NCBI RefSeq assembly: GCF_030929615.1
Contig: NZ_JAVFVU010000003.1
Coordinates: forward strand, 124,001-188,000
Length of the DNA stretch: 64,000 nt
Direction of reading: 5' to 3'
DNA from: Dyadobacter sp. LHD-138
GTDB taxonomy: Bacteria > Bacteroidota > Bacteroidia > Cytophagales > Spirosomataceae
Shown here: positions 36,892 through 46,552 of the stretch, one piece after another
Numbering within the stretch: the first letter of the stretch is position 1
How the letters are laid out: each line of letters begins with the position of its first letter
Translations under genes and position numbers: made by a program
The notes under the pieces: generated by a model
Seen by the model: only the letters and a program-made list of their open reading frames with translations
What the model was told of the DNA's origin: nothing
Databases searched by the model: none

Positions 36892-37746
36892 CTACTTCCC
36901 GGCCAGATCGCCGATATATTTCAGAGCCTGGCGCACGTCAGGCATGTTATGCTCCCAGTTTGCTTCCCGTTCGATATAGGCCATACCGGTAAAGTTTTGT
37001 CTTTTCAGCTCTTCAATTACTGCTGGATATTTGATCACCCCGGTGCCTACGACCACGTCGTTCGCTTTAAGGTTGTCAAACGTATCCAGGTCTTTTACGT
37101 GTACACTGATGACATGCCCCTTTAACGTCTGGAGACATTTAACCGGATCGAGGCCACTTCTTGCCCAATGACCCAAATCGGCACAGGCGCCAAAATTCGG
37201 ATGGCCTTTAATCGCAGCAAGTACAGAGTCCGGATGCCAGTAAACGCTGGAACCTTTGGCATGTTCATGGATGGCGATCTTTATTTTATAGATTCCCGCA
37301 AGGCTATCCAGCAGATCCCAATCCTTCTTATCCGGTTCGCAGACCAGGAATTCAATCCCGATCTTTTTAGAGAATTCAAAGAACGCTTTCCATTCCGCAG
37401 CATTTTTAGCTCCGCCCGCATAAAGTGAGCGCATTTCGATACCCTTTTTATCCATAAGGGCTTTCATTTTAACGATTTCATTATCTGAAAGGCCCGGTAT
37501 GGAATGGCCGTTAAAGTCGTCCCCCAACTTATGAAAGAAAAAACCCTCCACATATTTCGCACCAGCGCTATCGGCCTTTTCCAGTGTTTCCGGAAATGCA
37601 AAGCGGTTGAATGAATACAGTGCGACGCCGGTCTTCCATTTCAAGGGTTTTAGTGGCCCCTGATTTTTGGTAAAACTGACCCAGCAGGCACCCGCAACCA
37701 ACAAAAGGAGGATCGGCACAAAACGGGTTGTTATTTTCTTGATCAT
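36892..37746 (-). CDS. Sugar phosphate isomerase/epimerase-like TIM barrel, exported
   Basis: A 284-residue protein with an N-terminal hydrophobic leader ending in A-G-A-C-W (lipoprotein-like Cys near 21), then an AP endonuclease family 2/xylose-isomerase-like barrel. Visible are G-V-A-L-Y-S-F-N, E-F-L-V-C-E-P-D, I-A-I-H-E-H-A, C-A-D-L-G-H-W-A-R and I-S-V-H-V-K-D-L, which hold the metal-binding Glu/His/Asp positions of the family. Isomerases of this kind are normally cytoplasmic; this one has a lipid or export signal. It is the last gene of the operon starting at 55211, 49 bases after the related gene at 37796. Confidence 0.88.
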   Translation of the reverse strand: MIKKITTRFVPILLLLVAGACWVSFTKNQGPLKPLKWKTGVALYSFNRFAFPETLEKADSAGAKYVEGFFFHKLGDDFNGHSIPGLSDNEIVKMKALMDKKGIEMRSLYAGGAKNAAEWKAFFEFSKKIGIEFLVCEPDKKDWDLLDSLAGIYKIKIAIHEHAKGSSVYWHPDSVLAAIKGHPNFGACADLGHWARSGLDPVKCLQTLKGHVISVHVKDLDTFDNLKANDVVVGTGVIKYPAVIEELKRQNFTGMAYIEREANWEHNMPDVRQALKYIGDLAGK

Positions 37747-37795
37747 ACGAAGAAAGTCCTTTTAAGATAATGACAGATGATTAATAAAGTAAATA

Positions 37796-38716
37796 CTATT
37801 TGGGATCTACCGTCCGGTAGGCGGCAAGCGCAGCAAGTTCTCCCGCTTTTCCAGGCTTGCTGACCCCGTGTTCCATGCCCATAAATCCCCGATACCCTTT
37901 GTTGTGAACATGTTGCAATACGTTCACAAAATTGATTTCTCCCGAAGTCGGTTCGTTGCGCCCGGGAGTATCCCCTATCTGCATGTAGGCGATCTCATCC
38001 CATGCGTAATCAAGGGTTGGCATAATATTACCTTCCTGTATCTGGACATGATAAAAATCAAACAGAAGTTTCAGGCTCGGGCTGCCCACGGCCTTCGCCA
38101 TGGCATAGGCCTGCGGGATGGAATGCAGGAACATGCCCGGGTGATTGATCTTATGGTTCATGGTTTCCATCACCATCACAATGCCGTGGGGTTCATAGAT
38201 AGCAGCCACCCTTTTGAGGAGCTCGATCGCATTAGCCATCTGAAAATCCCAGGGAAGCTTGGGATCAGCCATGCCCAGTACATTGTGAATGAATTTGGTA
38301 TTCATCCTTTTTGCAATTTCAACGGAGGCTTTTACCTCTTTCAGTACATTTTCCCTGATGTTCCCGTCCCGGCTTGCAAAGGTAGGTTCCTTGAAATTCA
38401 TCGTACCTACAAATTGCCCGAACTCCATCCCCAGTTGCTGCACCGTTTGGCTGATCCGCTCCTGCTCATCCACAGGCCTGCGGGCGAGAAAGGTACTTTC
38501 CCAGGCCCTGAACCCCTGATCATATCCCCATCTGATTTGTTCGACGACATCCTTTCCAACCACCTCCTTAAAGATCCCGAACTCCGGAGAGAACTTCATC
38601 GTAAAGGGTTTTTCTTTTTTCGGTAAAACAGCAGACATTACCGGGACTGTGGTTCCGGATAACATGGCTGCACCAGCCAACAGGCTGTTTTTTATAAAGG
38701 TACCCCGGTTCATCAT
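37796..38716 (-). CDS. Hydroxypyruvate isomerase-like TIM barrel, exported
   Basis: A 306-residue protein with an exported-type leader (M-M-N-R-G-T-F-I-K-N-S-L-L-A-G-A-A near 1-17, Tat-like but lacking the second Arg) and a TIM barrel with M-V-M-E-T-M-N-H-K, L-L-F-D-F-Y-H-V-Q, I-A-Y-M-Q-I-G-D-T-P-G-R and G-F-M-G-M-E-H-G, matching the hydroxypyruvate isomerase group of the AP endonuclease 2 superfamily. It binds one metal through Glu/Asp/His. It is 10 bases after the cytochrome gene and probably handles a ketose or related product outside the cytoplasm. Confidence 0.88.
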   Translation of the reverse strand: MMNRGTFIKNSLLAGAAMLSGTTVPVMSAVLPKKEKPFTMKFSPEFGIFKEVVGKDVVEQIRWGYDQGFRAWESTFLARRPVDEQERISQTVQQLGMEFGQFVGTMNFKEPTFASRDGNIRENVLKEVKASVEIAKRMNTKFIHNVLGMADPKLPWDFQMANAIELLKRVAAIYEPHGIVMVMETMNHKINHPGMFLHSIPQAYAMAKAVGSPSLKLLFDFYHVQIQEGNIMPTLDYAWDEIAYMQIGDTPGRNEPTSGEINFVNVLQHVHNKGYRGFMGMEHGVSKPGKAGELAALAAYRTVDPK

Positions 38717-38726
38717 GGCGTCTGGT

Positions 38727-41700
38727 TTAGTTACTTTTACTGTTTTTCAAAAACACGATCAGGTCAGCCATCTTCTGGTGATCGATCTGACTTGCCAGCA
38801 CGGGCATCACCGACATATTCAAAACCTTCACCGATTTAACATCCTGACGGTTGATGGTCTTGTCGATCCCGGGAGCAGTCCGCAGATTGATCGCCGCCGA
38901 AGTTTCGTTCATGATCATGCCCTGTACCGGTTCTCCATCCCTGAGTTCTACTTCCCACAAATCGAAACCTGGTGCTACCGATAGGTTTGGGTCGAGAATA
39001 TTGGCCATAAGATCCCTGGAACCCCAGTTGTGTACGGTGCCCAGGTCGGGACCATACGAAACCCCGATTTCCCCGCGTACCTGATGGCAAAGTGCACAGT
39101 TCTGCATGTATACCAGCTTCCCCCTTGTCAGATCACCTGGCAGCATAAGGGCTTTTTGATAGTCTTTATTGACTTTTTCCTGGTCATTTCTTGTCAGCAG
39201 TTTGCGCGCTTTTTCTCTTAATTTTTCATCAGAATGACTCATCAGCTGCACGCTTCTGGGCCAGCCTATGCTTGCCGGTTTTACTTTATCGGACTCAATA
39301 GCATCCAGCAGCAGCGTCACTCTTTCCGGCGTTGTCAGGAACGCGTTCAATGCCGCATCCCTAATTTCGGGTGTCAGAGTTTCCCACTGTTTCAGGATAT
39401 AATTTGCGGCCGTCTGATCCGGTATCAGGCTGAGTACCTTTAGAGAAGCCAGCTGCACTGCGGGTTGCTCCTGGGGAATAATCAGCTTTTCCAGCGTTGC
39501 CGCGTAGGGAGCCGGATCGCCAAGGACAAGAAAATCAATAGCCTCCGACCTTTTTTCGTCGGATAGCTTCCTATCTTTGGCAATCATTATTGCTTTTTCA
39601 ATCGTCGCTTTTAATTGTATTTTGTCTTCCACACCGATCACTTTCAGAATTTGAAGCGAGGCCTTTCTTACACCCTGAGTTGGGTTTTCAAAAGCACTGC
39701 TGATCAGCATTTTTTGTTCATTAGCCAAAAGCGTGAAATCAATTTTCTTCCTTTTAAGTCCATCCGTAAGACCATTCAGCACAGGGGTTTGCCAGGCTGC
39801 CTGCTTTTCAGGAACCGAGCGCGTTGCTTTCTGAATCAGCACTTTGATGGGTTCCGGATCGCTTCCTGCACCGACCATCGTGGTCAGTCGCTGAACCAGC
39901 GATGCATAGGCTGGATTCTCCGTTTTGTAGTTATCCAGCATCGTTTTCAAAAGAGGGGCTGTTTGGGAAGCATTTGCAGACAATGCCGCAATCTGAACCC
40001 AATCGTCGTCCAGATCTTTAAATAACAATTTCTGTCTGATCGCGCCCACCTGAGGGGTATCCATGTATCCGAGGGTACATAAAAGCTGATACCTGACCTT
40101 AGGATCCGGATCATTCTGAAGGGCTATCAGATTGTTAGTAAGTTCCGGAAAATCCCCGCGGTGCAATTCTGCAAGTCTGATCCCGTTTTCCCTTATGCCG
40201 GGAACAGCATCCTTCAGTGCAGTAGCAATAAGGCTGGATTTTAGTGATTTCATACCTTCCAGCGTCCAGAGCGCGTGGAGCCGGGCCATTGCTGAGCTGG
40301 TGTTGGTTGTTTGTTTTTCCAATGCGGGAATTACGCCTGCATCATTTCGGTCAACAAGCAGTCGCTGTGCATTTTTCCGCCACCAGATATTGGGATCTGC
40401 CAGGTATTGCACAAGTTGTTCGCTGGTCGCATCGCCCAATTTAAGCCCTTTTGTCCATTGCGGCCCCTTGGCTGCCGTTGGTGTGATTCTGTAAATTCTC
40501 CCCATATCAAATCCGTTATACAGTCCACCGGCTTTTACCGCCTCCTCAGACATCCACTCCGGATGTTCGATGGTCTGACGGTAATAGTCCAGCACATACA
40601 GCGCTCCGTCGGGTCCCACGTACATATTAACCGGGCGTGACCAGGAATCCGTGGAAGCCAGAAACTCCTTGTCTTTATGTTGACGGACGGCTGTAAAACT
40701 GGCCCCTTTTCCCCGGATAATATCGGCATGAACAAGGTTACTTACCGACTCGGCCACAAAGGTGATGCTGTCGTAGGGAGCAGGAAATGCGCCGCCCAGG
40801 TAGGCTGTAATACCACTGGATGAAGTGGTTACACCCACTGGCGTAAACAGCTGACGGTCCGGATTTTTGGTGATCTGAAAAACCTCCGTGGCCTTGCCAT
40901 GATCGGAAATAGCCTCAGTGGCGTCAGAAATGAGCAGGTCAGGATTGCGTTTCAGGTAGGCTGCACTGATCACTTCTTCATAAATATGGTTCTGGTTGTG
41001 GGTAAGAAAATGGCGTCCCCATTGGTCAAACGTATGTCCGAACTGTGATCTGCCAGAGCCCATTTCAAGTTCATGGCTATCCGGACGGAACCGCACGTTG
41101 TGGCCCTCGGCATTTTTGGGAAGGCGGGGCGAATCCGGCTGATCCGGAAAGTGTATCTCGGATCCCAGGTCGCCAAACTCGGTGCCATATTTCCGGGTTC
41201 CGATATGCCCCAGATGCGACAGGTGCACCCAGTTATCCAGTCCGTACTCCGGATTGTTAACATTCACATGCGGATTGGACAAGGAGAAGCCTGTCAGCAG
41301 CGTATCCCGCACATCCGCTTTTCCGTCCCCATCCGTATCCTCAAGGTAGAGCACATTGGGAGCATCGGTGATCATAATTCCCTTTTTCCAACGCAGAATC
41401 CCATTGGGCAAAATCAGGTCTTCGGCAAAGATGGTACTTTTATCCATCTTACCATCACCGTCGGAATCCGACAGTAATTTTATTCTTCCGGTGCCGCTTT
41501 TGTCAAGCGGATAACCCGGCATTTCAACCACATACAGCCTTCCGTATTCATCTATTTCCATATCCACCGGACTGGTTACTTCGGGTTCACTGGCTAGCAG
41601 CTCGATCTTAAAACCCGGCTCAACTTCGAAGGTGGCCAGTGCTTTGTCTGCCGGTGTTGAACCTTCCCTGGACCCGGTTTCCTGTTTTTTTGCACAACTG

Positions 41701-41777
41701 CAAACACTGCAAAACAGGATCACTATCCAAATGACGGGGGACACGGAAATTGAATGGTATTTATTTGCTTTTTTCAT
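38727..41777 (-). CDS. PVC-type c-type cytochrome with propeller and HEAT domains
   Basis: A 1016-residue lipoprotein (lipobox ending in S-C-A-K near Cys29). An N-terminal PQQ-dehydrogenase/NHL-like beta-propeller (P-V-D-M-E-I-D-E-Y-G-R-L-Y-V near 70-83, D-S-D-G-D-G-K and D-T-D-G-D-G-K calcium-type loops) is followed by HEAT-like helical repeats and a C-terminal cytochrome with C-A-L-C-H heme motif near 895 and G-P-D-L-G. This is the architecture of planctomycete-type dehydrogenase-cytochromes (TIGR02604/TIGR02603 style). It probably oxidises an alcohol or sugar in the periplasm and passes electrons to the respiratory chain. It follows the four ceramidase-fold genes and precedes two exported isomerases. 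Confidence 0.92.
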   Translation of the reverse strand: MKKANKYHSISVSPVIWIVILFCSVCSCAKKQETGSREGSTPADKALATFEVEPGFKIELLASEPEVTSPVDMEIDEYGRLYVVEMPGYPLDKSGTGRIKLLSDSDGDGKMDKSTIFAEDLILPNGILRWKKGIMITDAPNVLYLEDTDGDGKADVRDTLLTGFSLSNPHVNVNNPEYGLDNWVHLSHLGHIGTRKYGTEFGDLGSEIHFPDQPDSPRLPKNAEGHNVRFRPDSHELEMGSGRSQFGHTFDQWGRHFLTHNQNHIYEEVISAAYLKRNPDLLISDATEAISDHGKATEVFQITKNPDRQLFTPVGVTTSSSGITAYLGGAFPAPYDSITFVAESVSNLVHADIIRGKGASFTAVRQHKDKEFLASTDSWSRPVNMYVGPDGALYVLDYYRQTIEHPEWMSEEAVKAGGLYNGFDMGRIYRITPTAAKGPQWTKGLKLGDATSEQLVQYLADPNIWWRKNAQRLLVDRNDAGVIPALEKQTTNTSSAMARLHALWTLEGMKSLKSSLIATALKDAVPGIRENGIRLAELHRGDFPELTNNLIALQNDPDPKVRYQLLCTLGYMDTPQVGAIRQKLLFKDLDDDWVQIAALSANASQTAPLLKTMLDNYKTENPAYASLVQRLTTMVGAGSDPEPIKVLIQKATRSVPEKQAAWQTPVLNGLTDGLKRKKIDFTLLANEQKMLISSAFENPTQGVRKASLQILKVIGVEDKIQLKATIEKAIMIAKDRKLSDEKRSEAIDFLVLGDPAPYAATLEKLIIPQEQPAVQLASLKVLSLIPDQTAANYILKQWETLTPEIRDAALNAFLTTPERVTLLLDAIESDKVKPASIGWPRSVQLMSHSDEKLREKARKLLTRNDQEKVNKDYQKALMLPGDLTRGKLVYMQNCALCHQVRGEIGVSYGPDLGTVHNWGSRDLMANILDPNLSVAPGFDLWEVELRDGEPVQGMIMNETSAAINLRTAPGIDKTINRQDVKSVKVLNMSVMPVLASQIDHQKMADLIVFLKNSKSN

Positions 41778-41885
41778 AAATCAAAGTCATTCTAAAATGG
41801 CAATCCAAAAGGACAGACCAAAAGGTACCCCTTCGGATGCTTTATCACCCTTGTATAAATGTTGAAAATTTGCACTTCAAAGCGA

Positions 41886-43397
41886 CTACGGCCAGAGGCT
41901 ATTGATCATTTCTACCGTCCTGTCAACCAGGACCTGTCCTCCCTCAGCACCCACGACATTGCTTTGACAAATGGCACTATAACCTCCCCCACTCACCGCC
42001 TTGGCAGATGGCAGATAGGTACCGGGGCCCGCGAGCTGGATAACAAAGGTTTGCACCGCTTTACTTCTGGCCTGCATACGGATACCATAGTCCGTAAAAA
42101 GCTCAAACTGATTGGTACAAATGGCAGCATCGCCGATACGCAGGACGTGTATCTCCGTTTCATAAACCGGGTTCTTGACGCCCTGCTGCGCTTTAAAACG
42201 TCTAAGGACGTCTCCAAACCAGGTCATTTTTGCATACAGGGCTCCTGCTTTCTTAGGATCCAGTGCTATCTGTGCGGCACAATCCTCCTCGACTTTTTTA
42301 GATTCAAGATATTCGGCTGCGGTAATGATACGCTGGGGCAATTTCAGCTTTTCGGTTTTGTGGGAAAAAGCTACGTCCGAATGCTTGTCGTCTTTTACGA
42401 TCTCGTACGTTTCTTCGGCCGCTCTGGTGATCCTGGCTACGATGTCGTCCATGCGGGTCTTACTGGAGAGCTTTTGCATACGAGCCTCGCCAGCCTTCCG
42501 ATACATGCTGTGCGGCGACTGGTCTCCGGCGGCACCGATCCATCCCAGAATACTCACATCGGCGCCAAAACGCTTGTTGAGCGCCTGACGAACCGGATGC
42601 CAGTAGTCGGCATTAACAAATTCTCTGTGCTCAAATTCCTGCGCCGGGCAGGCCACATCGATGCTCATGGCGATCAGCTTTGCCTTTGCATCCCAAAAAA
42701 ACAGCGAGTTGACGTCATGATCTTCATATCCTTCCAAATTCTGAAAATCTGATTTGTCCGTTTTTCCATACATGACGGTTGTTCCGTCTTTATAAACCGC
42801 ACGGCGATTGTAACCCACTGCGGCGCGGTTCAGTCCCCAGGTAACACTGCCTTTCGCCCGGCTTTTCCACGCTTTTTCGATGGCTGCGGCCACCCTCTGG
42901 CTAAACAGGTCCCGGTAATCCTTCACCTTTACGACGCCCTCTTTGGGGATGGGGTAAACAAATGCTTTATCGGGATCATCATCCAATACCGGCGCGGTAT
43001 GGGTATGCGTAGCGCTGAGGATAATCTTATTGACATTGAACCCCGGAATAAGCCTCAACACTTCGGCCCTCACTTCTTCCTGCAAACTGGCAGAGATCAG
43101 GATCAGATCACAGGAAACAAAGACTGCGGTGTCCAGCGACCTGTTTCCTTCTTTGGATTCGATCGCAATAATACCCGCGTACAGCGGCGTTTCTGCCGAT
43201 TTTGCTATTCTCAAATCAAACTGTCCCATGAGCGCCACCGGTAGTTTGGGGCTGATATCCGCCGTGGATGTACCGACGTGAATTTCGGTCGCTCTGACCG
43301 TCAGAAAACCTGAAAGTAAGGAAAGTAACAATCCGGTGATAAAAACGGAGCGGCTGAACGGTCGCGTGACTGCGCAGGATAAATTAGGCTGATGCAT
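41886..43397 (-). CDS. Neutral-ceramidase-fold hydrolase, paralogue 1
   Basis: A protein of about 503 residues (ATG at 43397; a TTG at 43472 gives a non-conserved extension). A signal peptide is followed by the neutral/alkaline non-lysosomal ceramidase N-terminal fold: V-G-T-S-T-A-D-I-S-P-K-L-P-V-A-L-M-G-Q near the start, the zinc-type motif S-A-T-H-T-H-T-A-P, A-A-V-G-Y-N-R-R and the C-terminal R-T-V-E-M-I-N-S-L-W-P. Known neutral ceramidases are 640-780 residues and have a further C-terminal domain, absent here. The enzyme may cleave an amide in a sphingolipid or a related N-acyl compound. Closest in the window to the paralogues at 44989 and 46553. Confidence 0.88.
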   Translation of the reverse strand: MHQPNLSCAVTRPFSRSVFITGLLLSLLSGFLTVRATEIHVGTSTADISPKLPVALMGQFDLRIAKSAETPLYAGIIAIESKEGNRSLDTAVFVSCDLILISASLQEEVRAEVLRLIPGFNVNKIILSATHTHTAPVLDDDPDKAFVYPIPKEGVVKVKDYRDLFSQRVAAAIEKAWKSRAKGSVTWGLNRAAVGYNRRAVYKDGTTVMYGKTDKSDFQNLEGYEDHDVNSLFFWDAKAKLIAMSIDVACPAQEFEHREFVNADYWHPVRQALNKRFGADVSILGWIGAAGDQSPHSMYRKAGEARMQKLSSKTRMDDIVARITRAAEETYEIVKDDKHSDVAFSHKTEKLKLPQRIITAAEYLESKKVEEDCAAQIALDPKKAGALYAKMTWFGDVLRRFKAQQGVKNPVYETEIHVLRIGDAAICTNQFELFTDYGIRMQARSKAVQTFVIQLAGPGTYLPSAKAVSGGGYSAICQSNVVGAEGGQVLVDRTVEMINSLWP

Positions 43398-43472
43398 GTT
43401 ATTAGGCTTAGGGTAGATAATATTTTTGTTGTTTAGGATTGATGCCTGCCGTAAAACATGGTCGGCAGGCAA

Positions 43473-44948
43473 TTATTTTACCTCATTAAACAGTTTCAGT
43501 ATTTCAGACACGATTTTCCGGGAGGCGTTTTTCTCAACCCGGTTTGTTCCGAGCCAGGTTTCATATCCGCCGAGCAAATGCTGTTCGGGAGTCGGCAGGT
43601 ATCCGTAGTAACCGTTGGCCAGGCCGATGCTGAATATGGGTTTAAAAGGACTTTTTGCTTTGATCTCCAACCCTATTTCCGTGAACACTTCGAAGGGTAT
43701 GGCCGCGACACCCAGATCCCCAATCCTGAAAACCTGCATGATCGCGCTGATCTGATCCGGCCAAAGTTCCTGCAATTTGATGATTCGGTCGGCATAGGTT
43801 TTATCCAGCGGGTGATCGCCTTTTTCACTATCGGGGCGTGCCTGTATCTTTTTTGCACGGGCCAGCATTTCGGGTGTCGGTTTCCGTACATCAAGTTTAA
43901 GCTCCGATTGGGCCGCCTTAAGTGATACCCAGTTCTGGTATTTTACAGTCCGATAACCTTTAAGGACTTCATTGGCTACGTCGTTGGCTACAATTTTCAT
44001 CTTTGCATAAGGCGGATGATTCTCGGCAGGTCCGCGAAAATTGATGTTATTGACATCACCGGATGTACCGTTGGTCATCATGGCTACAAATGGCGGGTCC
44101 TGACGATTGGCCTTCAATAATTCCTGGATCCTGTCGGCAAACACAGCGAAGTAGTCCGCAGAGATATCGTTTTTAGGAACACCTCCGACATAATGCAACG
44201 AGTAATTTGCCAACAGGGCAAGCGGCCGGCCCGCCTGTGTCTGGACGGAAAGGAAAGATATCTCAGGGTCGGTCGGTCCAGCGGGTTCTTTTTTATTGGT
44301 ATTGCCCACGCCGGGGTTGAACTGTACTTCATCCAACGCACCAAACGGATTCATGACTTTTTCCTTCATTTTCCAGCGGCGGTTGAAGACATGCTGGGGC
44401 ATACTGCCTGCGCCCCATCCGATCTTTGCCGGTTCCAGGTTATGGATGGCGATGCGGACACCATCAGCCATGCGCCGTGCCATAAATTGCTGATAAGCGT
44501 CCAGCGGTTTTTCGACACCCGGCCTGCGCTCCTCATAATCTCCGTATGCACTGACGCCCGAATGGGTATGATTTGATGACATCATGATATGTTCGGCAGG
44601 AATCTTTGTTTCCTGCGTGATAAAGCTTTTGGCCTGATCAAACACCTGACGGCTGATCCCTACGTTGTCCGAAATCACAAACACGAGCATCGTTTTACCG
44701 TCGTCGAGTACAAGCGTACGGGTATGCAGTTCGTCGTGGACATGCAGAGCCGGTGGCGGTGTGCCAAAGTTCCCCACAATCCCAGCTCCCAACGACGGCG
44801 TTATATTGGTGGTAGAAGCTCCGGCGCGAAATACCTTTTCCTGGGCAAAAACACTGCGGGTCAAGGTAAAGAAAACCAGCAAACCGGCCAGCAAACGCAG
44901 GTATAGCGTGGCATATGTAATCGAAGCGCGTTGTGTCATGAAATTCAT
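43473..44948 (-). CDS. Neutral-ceramidase-fold hydrolase, divergent paralogue 2
   Basis: A 491-residue exported protein of the same family but a different subtype. It has A-G-A-S-T-T-N-I-T-P-S-L-G-A near the start, S-S-N-H-T-H-S-G-V as the zinc-type motif and L-A-N-Y-S-L-H-Y-V-G, and N-G-T-S-G-D-V-N-N-I, closer to the canonical ceramidase N-terminal pattern than the other three. The C terminus (I-L-K-L-F-N-E-V) differs from the R-T-V-E-M-I-N-S-L-W end of the others. The neighbours are 75 and 40 bases away, so it is in the same transcript. It may have a different substrate range. Confidence 0.88.
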   Translation of the reverse strand: MNFMTQRASITYATLYLRLLAGLLVFFTLTRSVFAQEKVFRAGASTTNITPSLGAGIVGNFGTPPPALHVHDELHTRTLVLDDGKTMLVFVISDNVGISRQVFDQAKSFITQETKIPAEHIMMSSNHTHSGVSAYGDYEERRPGVEKPLDAYQQFMARRMADGVRIAIHNLEPAKIGWGAGSMPQHVFNRRWKMKEKVMNPFGALDEVQFNPGVGNTNKKEPAGPTDPEISFLSVQTQAGRPLALLANYSLHYVGGVPKNDISADYFAVFADRIQELLKANRQDPPFVAMMTNGTSGDVNNINFRGPAENHPPYAKMKIVANDVANEVLKGYRTVKYQNWVSLKAAQSELKLDVRKPTPEMLARAKKIQARPDSEKGDHPLDKTYADRIIKLQELWPDQISAIMQVFRIGDLGVAAIPFEVFTEIGLEIKAKSPFKPIFSIGLANGYYGYLPTPEQHLLGGYETWLGTNRVEKNASRKIVSEILKLFNEVK

Positions 44949-44988
44949 TCAGGTTTAATATTAACAATCACAGTGTAATCCGGCAATG

Positions 44989-46470
44989 TCATTCAGGCCA
45001 TAGGCTATTGATCAGCTCAACCGTCCTGTCTACCAATATCTGTCCCCCCTGCGGCCCAATGAGTGAGCTATGGATCACTGCACTATATGCCCCGCCTTTC
45101 ACCGCTTTTTCGGTGGGCAGGTAGGCGCCCCAGGCAGGACTGCCCGCAAGCTGAATCACAAACGTCTGCAGTGCTTTGCTGCGGGATTGTATTCTGATAC
45201 CATAATCCGAAAACAGCTCAAACTCGTTGGTGCAGATCGCCACATCACCGAGCCTGATCACATGCAACTCCATATGATACAAAGCATTACGGTTATTTTT
45301 TTGCCGTTCATGCCGTTCAAGCGTCGCTTCCTGCCATTTCATCATCCGGTATAGCCTGTCTGCCGCTTTTGGATCGGTGGCTATCTGTTTTTGTGCATTT
45401 GTAACGAAAACCGTGGCCTCGTTATAATCCCTGTCGGTGACGAGTCTTTCCGGCAGCGGCAGCATTTCAGTTTTGTGCTGCATCACCAGGGTTGTGTGTT
45501 TGTCGTTTTTCACCACTTCATAAGCCTCTTCCACAGCCAGTATAATCCGGCGGGCGATTTCTTCAGTCCTGCTTAGTTTTCTTAGTTCGCGCATGCGGTC
45601 GTCGGCGGCCTGTCGGTACCGGATGTGTGGCGTGAGGTCGCCCGCCGCTCCAAGCCAGGGAACAACGCATACGTCCGTACCGAAACGTTTGCGGATACCT
45701 TCGCGTACGGGATGCCAAAAGTCTGCATTGACGGCATAATTCCCTTCCACTTCCTGCGCCGGACTTGCAACACCTATGACCGTCGCAATCAATTTCCCCT
45801 GTATATCCCAGAAAAACAACGTGTTGATATCATGATCCTCGGAGCCTTCCAGATTTTGGAACTCGGGAAGATTGGTTCTGCTGCTCATACCGGAAGTACC
45901 ATCGGAATAGGAAATGCGTCGGTTGTAACCCGCAACGGCATAGCTGAACCCCCAGGCAACACTACCCTCGGCGCGCTGTTTCCAGGCTTCAGATATGGCC
46001 GCTGCCACTTTGCCAACAAAGAAAAGCCGATAGTCTTTTACCTGCGTTACCCCCTGCCCGGGAATGGCATATTCTCCGTTTTCGGTAACGACGGGAGCCG
46101 TGTGGGTATGGGTTGCATTGACAATAATCTTGTTAACATCCAGTCCCGGAATATTTTTTGTCACCTCCTGTCTCAACTGGCTGATCAGGTCAATCGGGAT
46201 GTACAGCAGATCACAGGAAACCATGATGGCCAGATCTGCCGGTTGATTGCTTTTCCTCGTTTCAAGAACAAGCACGCTGGCACGAATCGGAGTTTCGGCC
46301 TGTTTAGCGATACGAAGATTAAACTGTCCGGATACAGCTATTGGAAGCTTGGGGGTAATATCCGCAGTGGCACGTCCGATATAGAGAACATCCGCAGCTG
46401 ATACATCCGAAAATATAATGTTGGTGAATAAAAGAACAGGTAAGTAAATACATCTTGCAAAGTATCTCAT
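44989..46470 (-). CDS. Neutral-ceramidase-fold hydrolase, paralogue 3
   Basis: A 493-residue exported protein (signal about 1-26) with I-G-R-A-T-A-D-I-T-P-K-L-P-I-A, N-A-T-H-T-H-T-A-P-V-V, A-V-A-G-Y-N-R-R and the end R-T-V-E-L-I-N-S-L-W-P-E. It shares the domain plan of the genes at 41886 and 46553 and clearly arose by duplication with them. The zinc-type histidines are retained, so it is likely active. It is 82 bases after its upstream neighbour. Confidence 0.88.
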   Translation of the reverse strand: MRYFARCIYLPVLLFTNIIFSDVSAADVLYIGRATADITPKLPIAVSGQFNLRIAKQAETPIRASVLVLETRKSNQPADLAIMVSCDLLYIPIDLISQLRQEVTKNIPGLDVNKIIVNATHTHTAPVVTENGEYAIPGQGVTQVKDYRLFFVGKVAAAISEAWKQRAEGSVAWGFSYAVAGYNRRISYSDGTSGMSSRTNLPEFQNLEGSEDHDINTLFFWDIQGKLIATVIGVASPAQEVEGNYAVNADFWHPVREGIRKRFGTDVCVVPWLGAAGDLTPHIRYRQAADDRMRELRKLSRTEEIARRIILAVEEAYEVVKNDKHTTLVMQHKTEMLPLPERLVTDRDYNEATVFVTNAQKQIATDPKAADRLYRMMKWQEATLERHERQKNNRNALYHMELHVIRLGDVAICTNEFELFSDYGIRIQSRSKALQTFVIQLAGSPAWGAYLPTEKAVKGGAYSAVIHSSLIGPQGGQILVDRTVELINSLWPE

Positions 46471-46552
46471 AACTAACTATTTAATTTTGAATGAGCGAAT
46501 GATACAAGGAATGAACCGGCTGCGAACGGCCAGGTTTTTCAAAATTCACGGA

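Noticed and set aside
37868..38626. A 252-codon plus-strand open frame
   Set aside because: It is antisense to the clearly coding hydroxypyruvate isomerase-like gene and has no recognisable domain; GC-rich third positions of the real gene create such frames.
45625..46401. A 258-codon plus-strand open frame
   Set aside because: Antisense to a ceramidase-fold gene with intact motifs; its sequence shows no domain or signal peptide.
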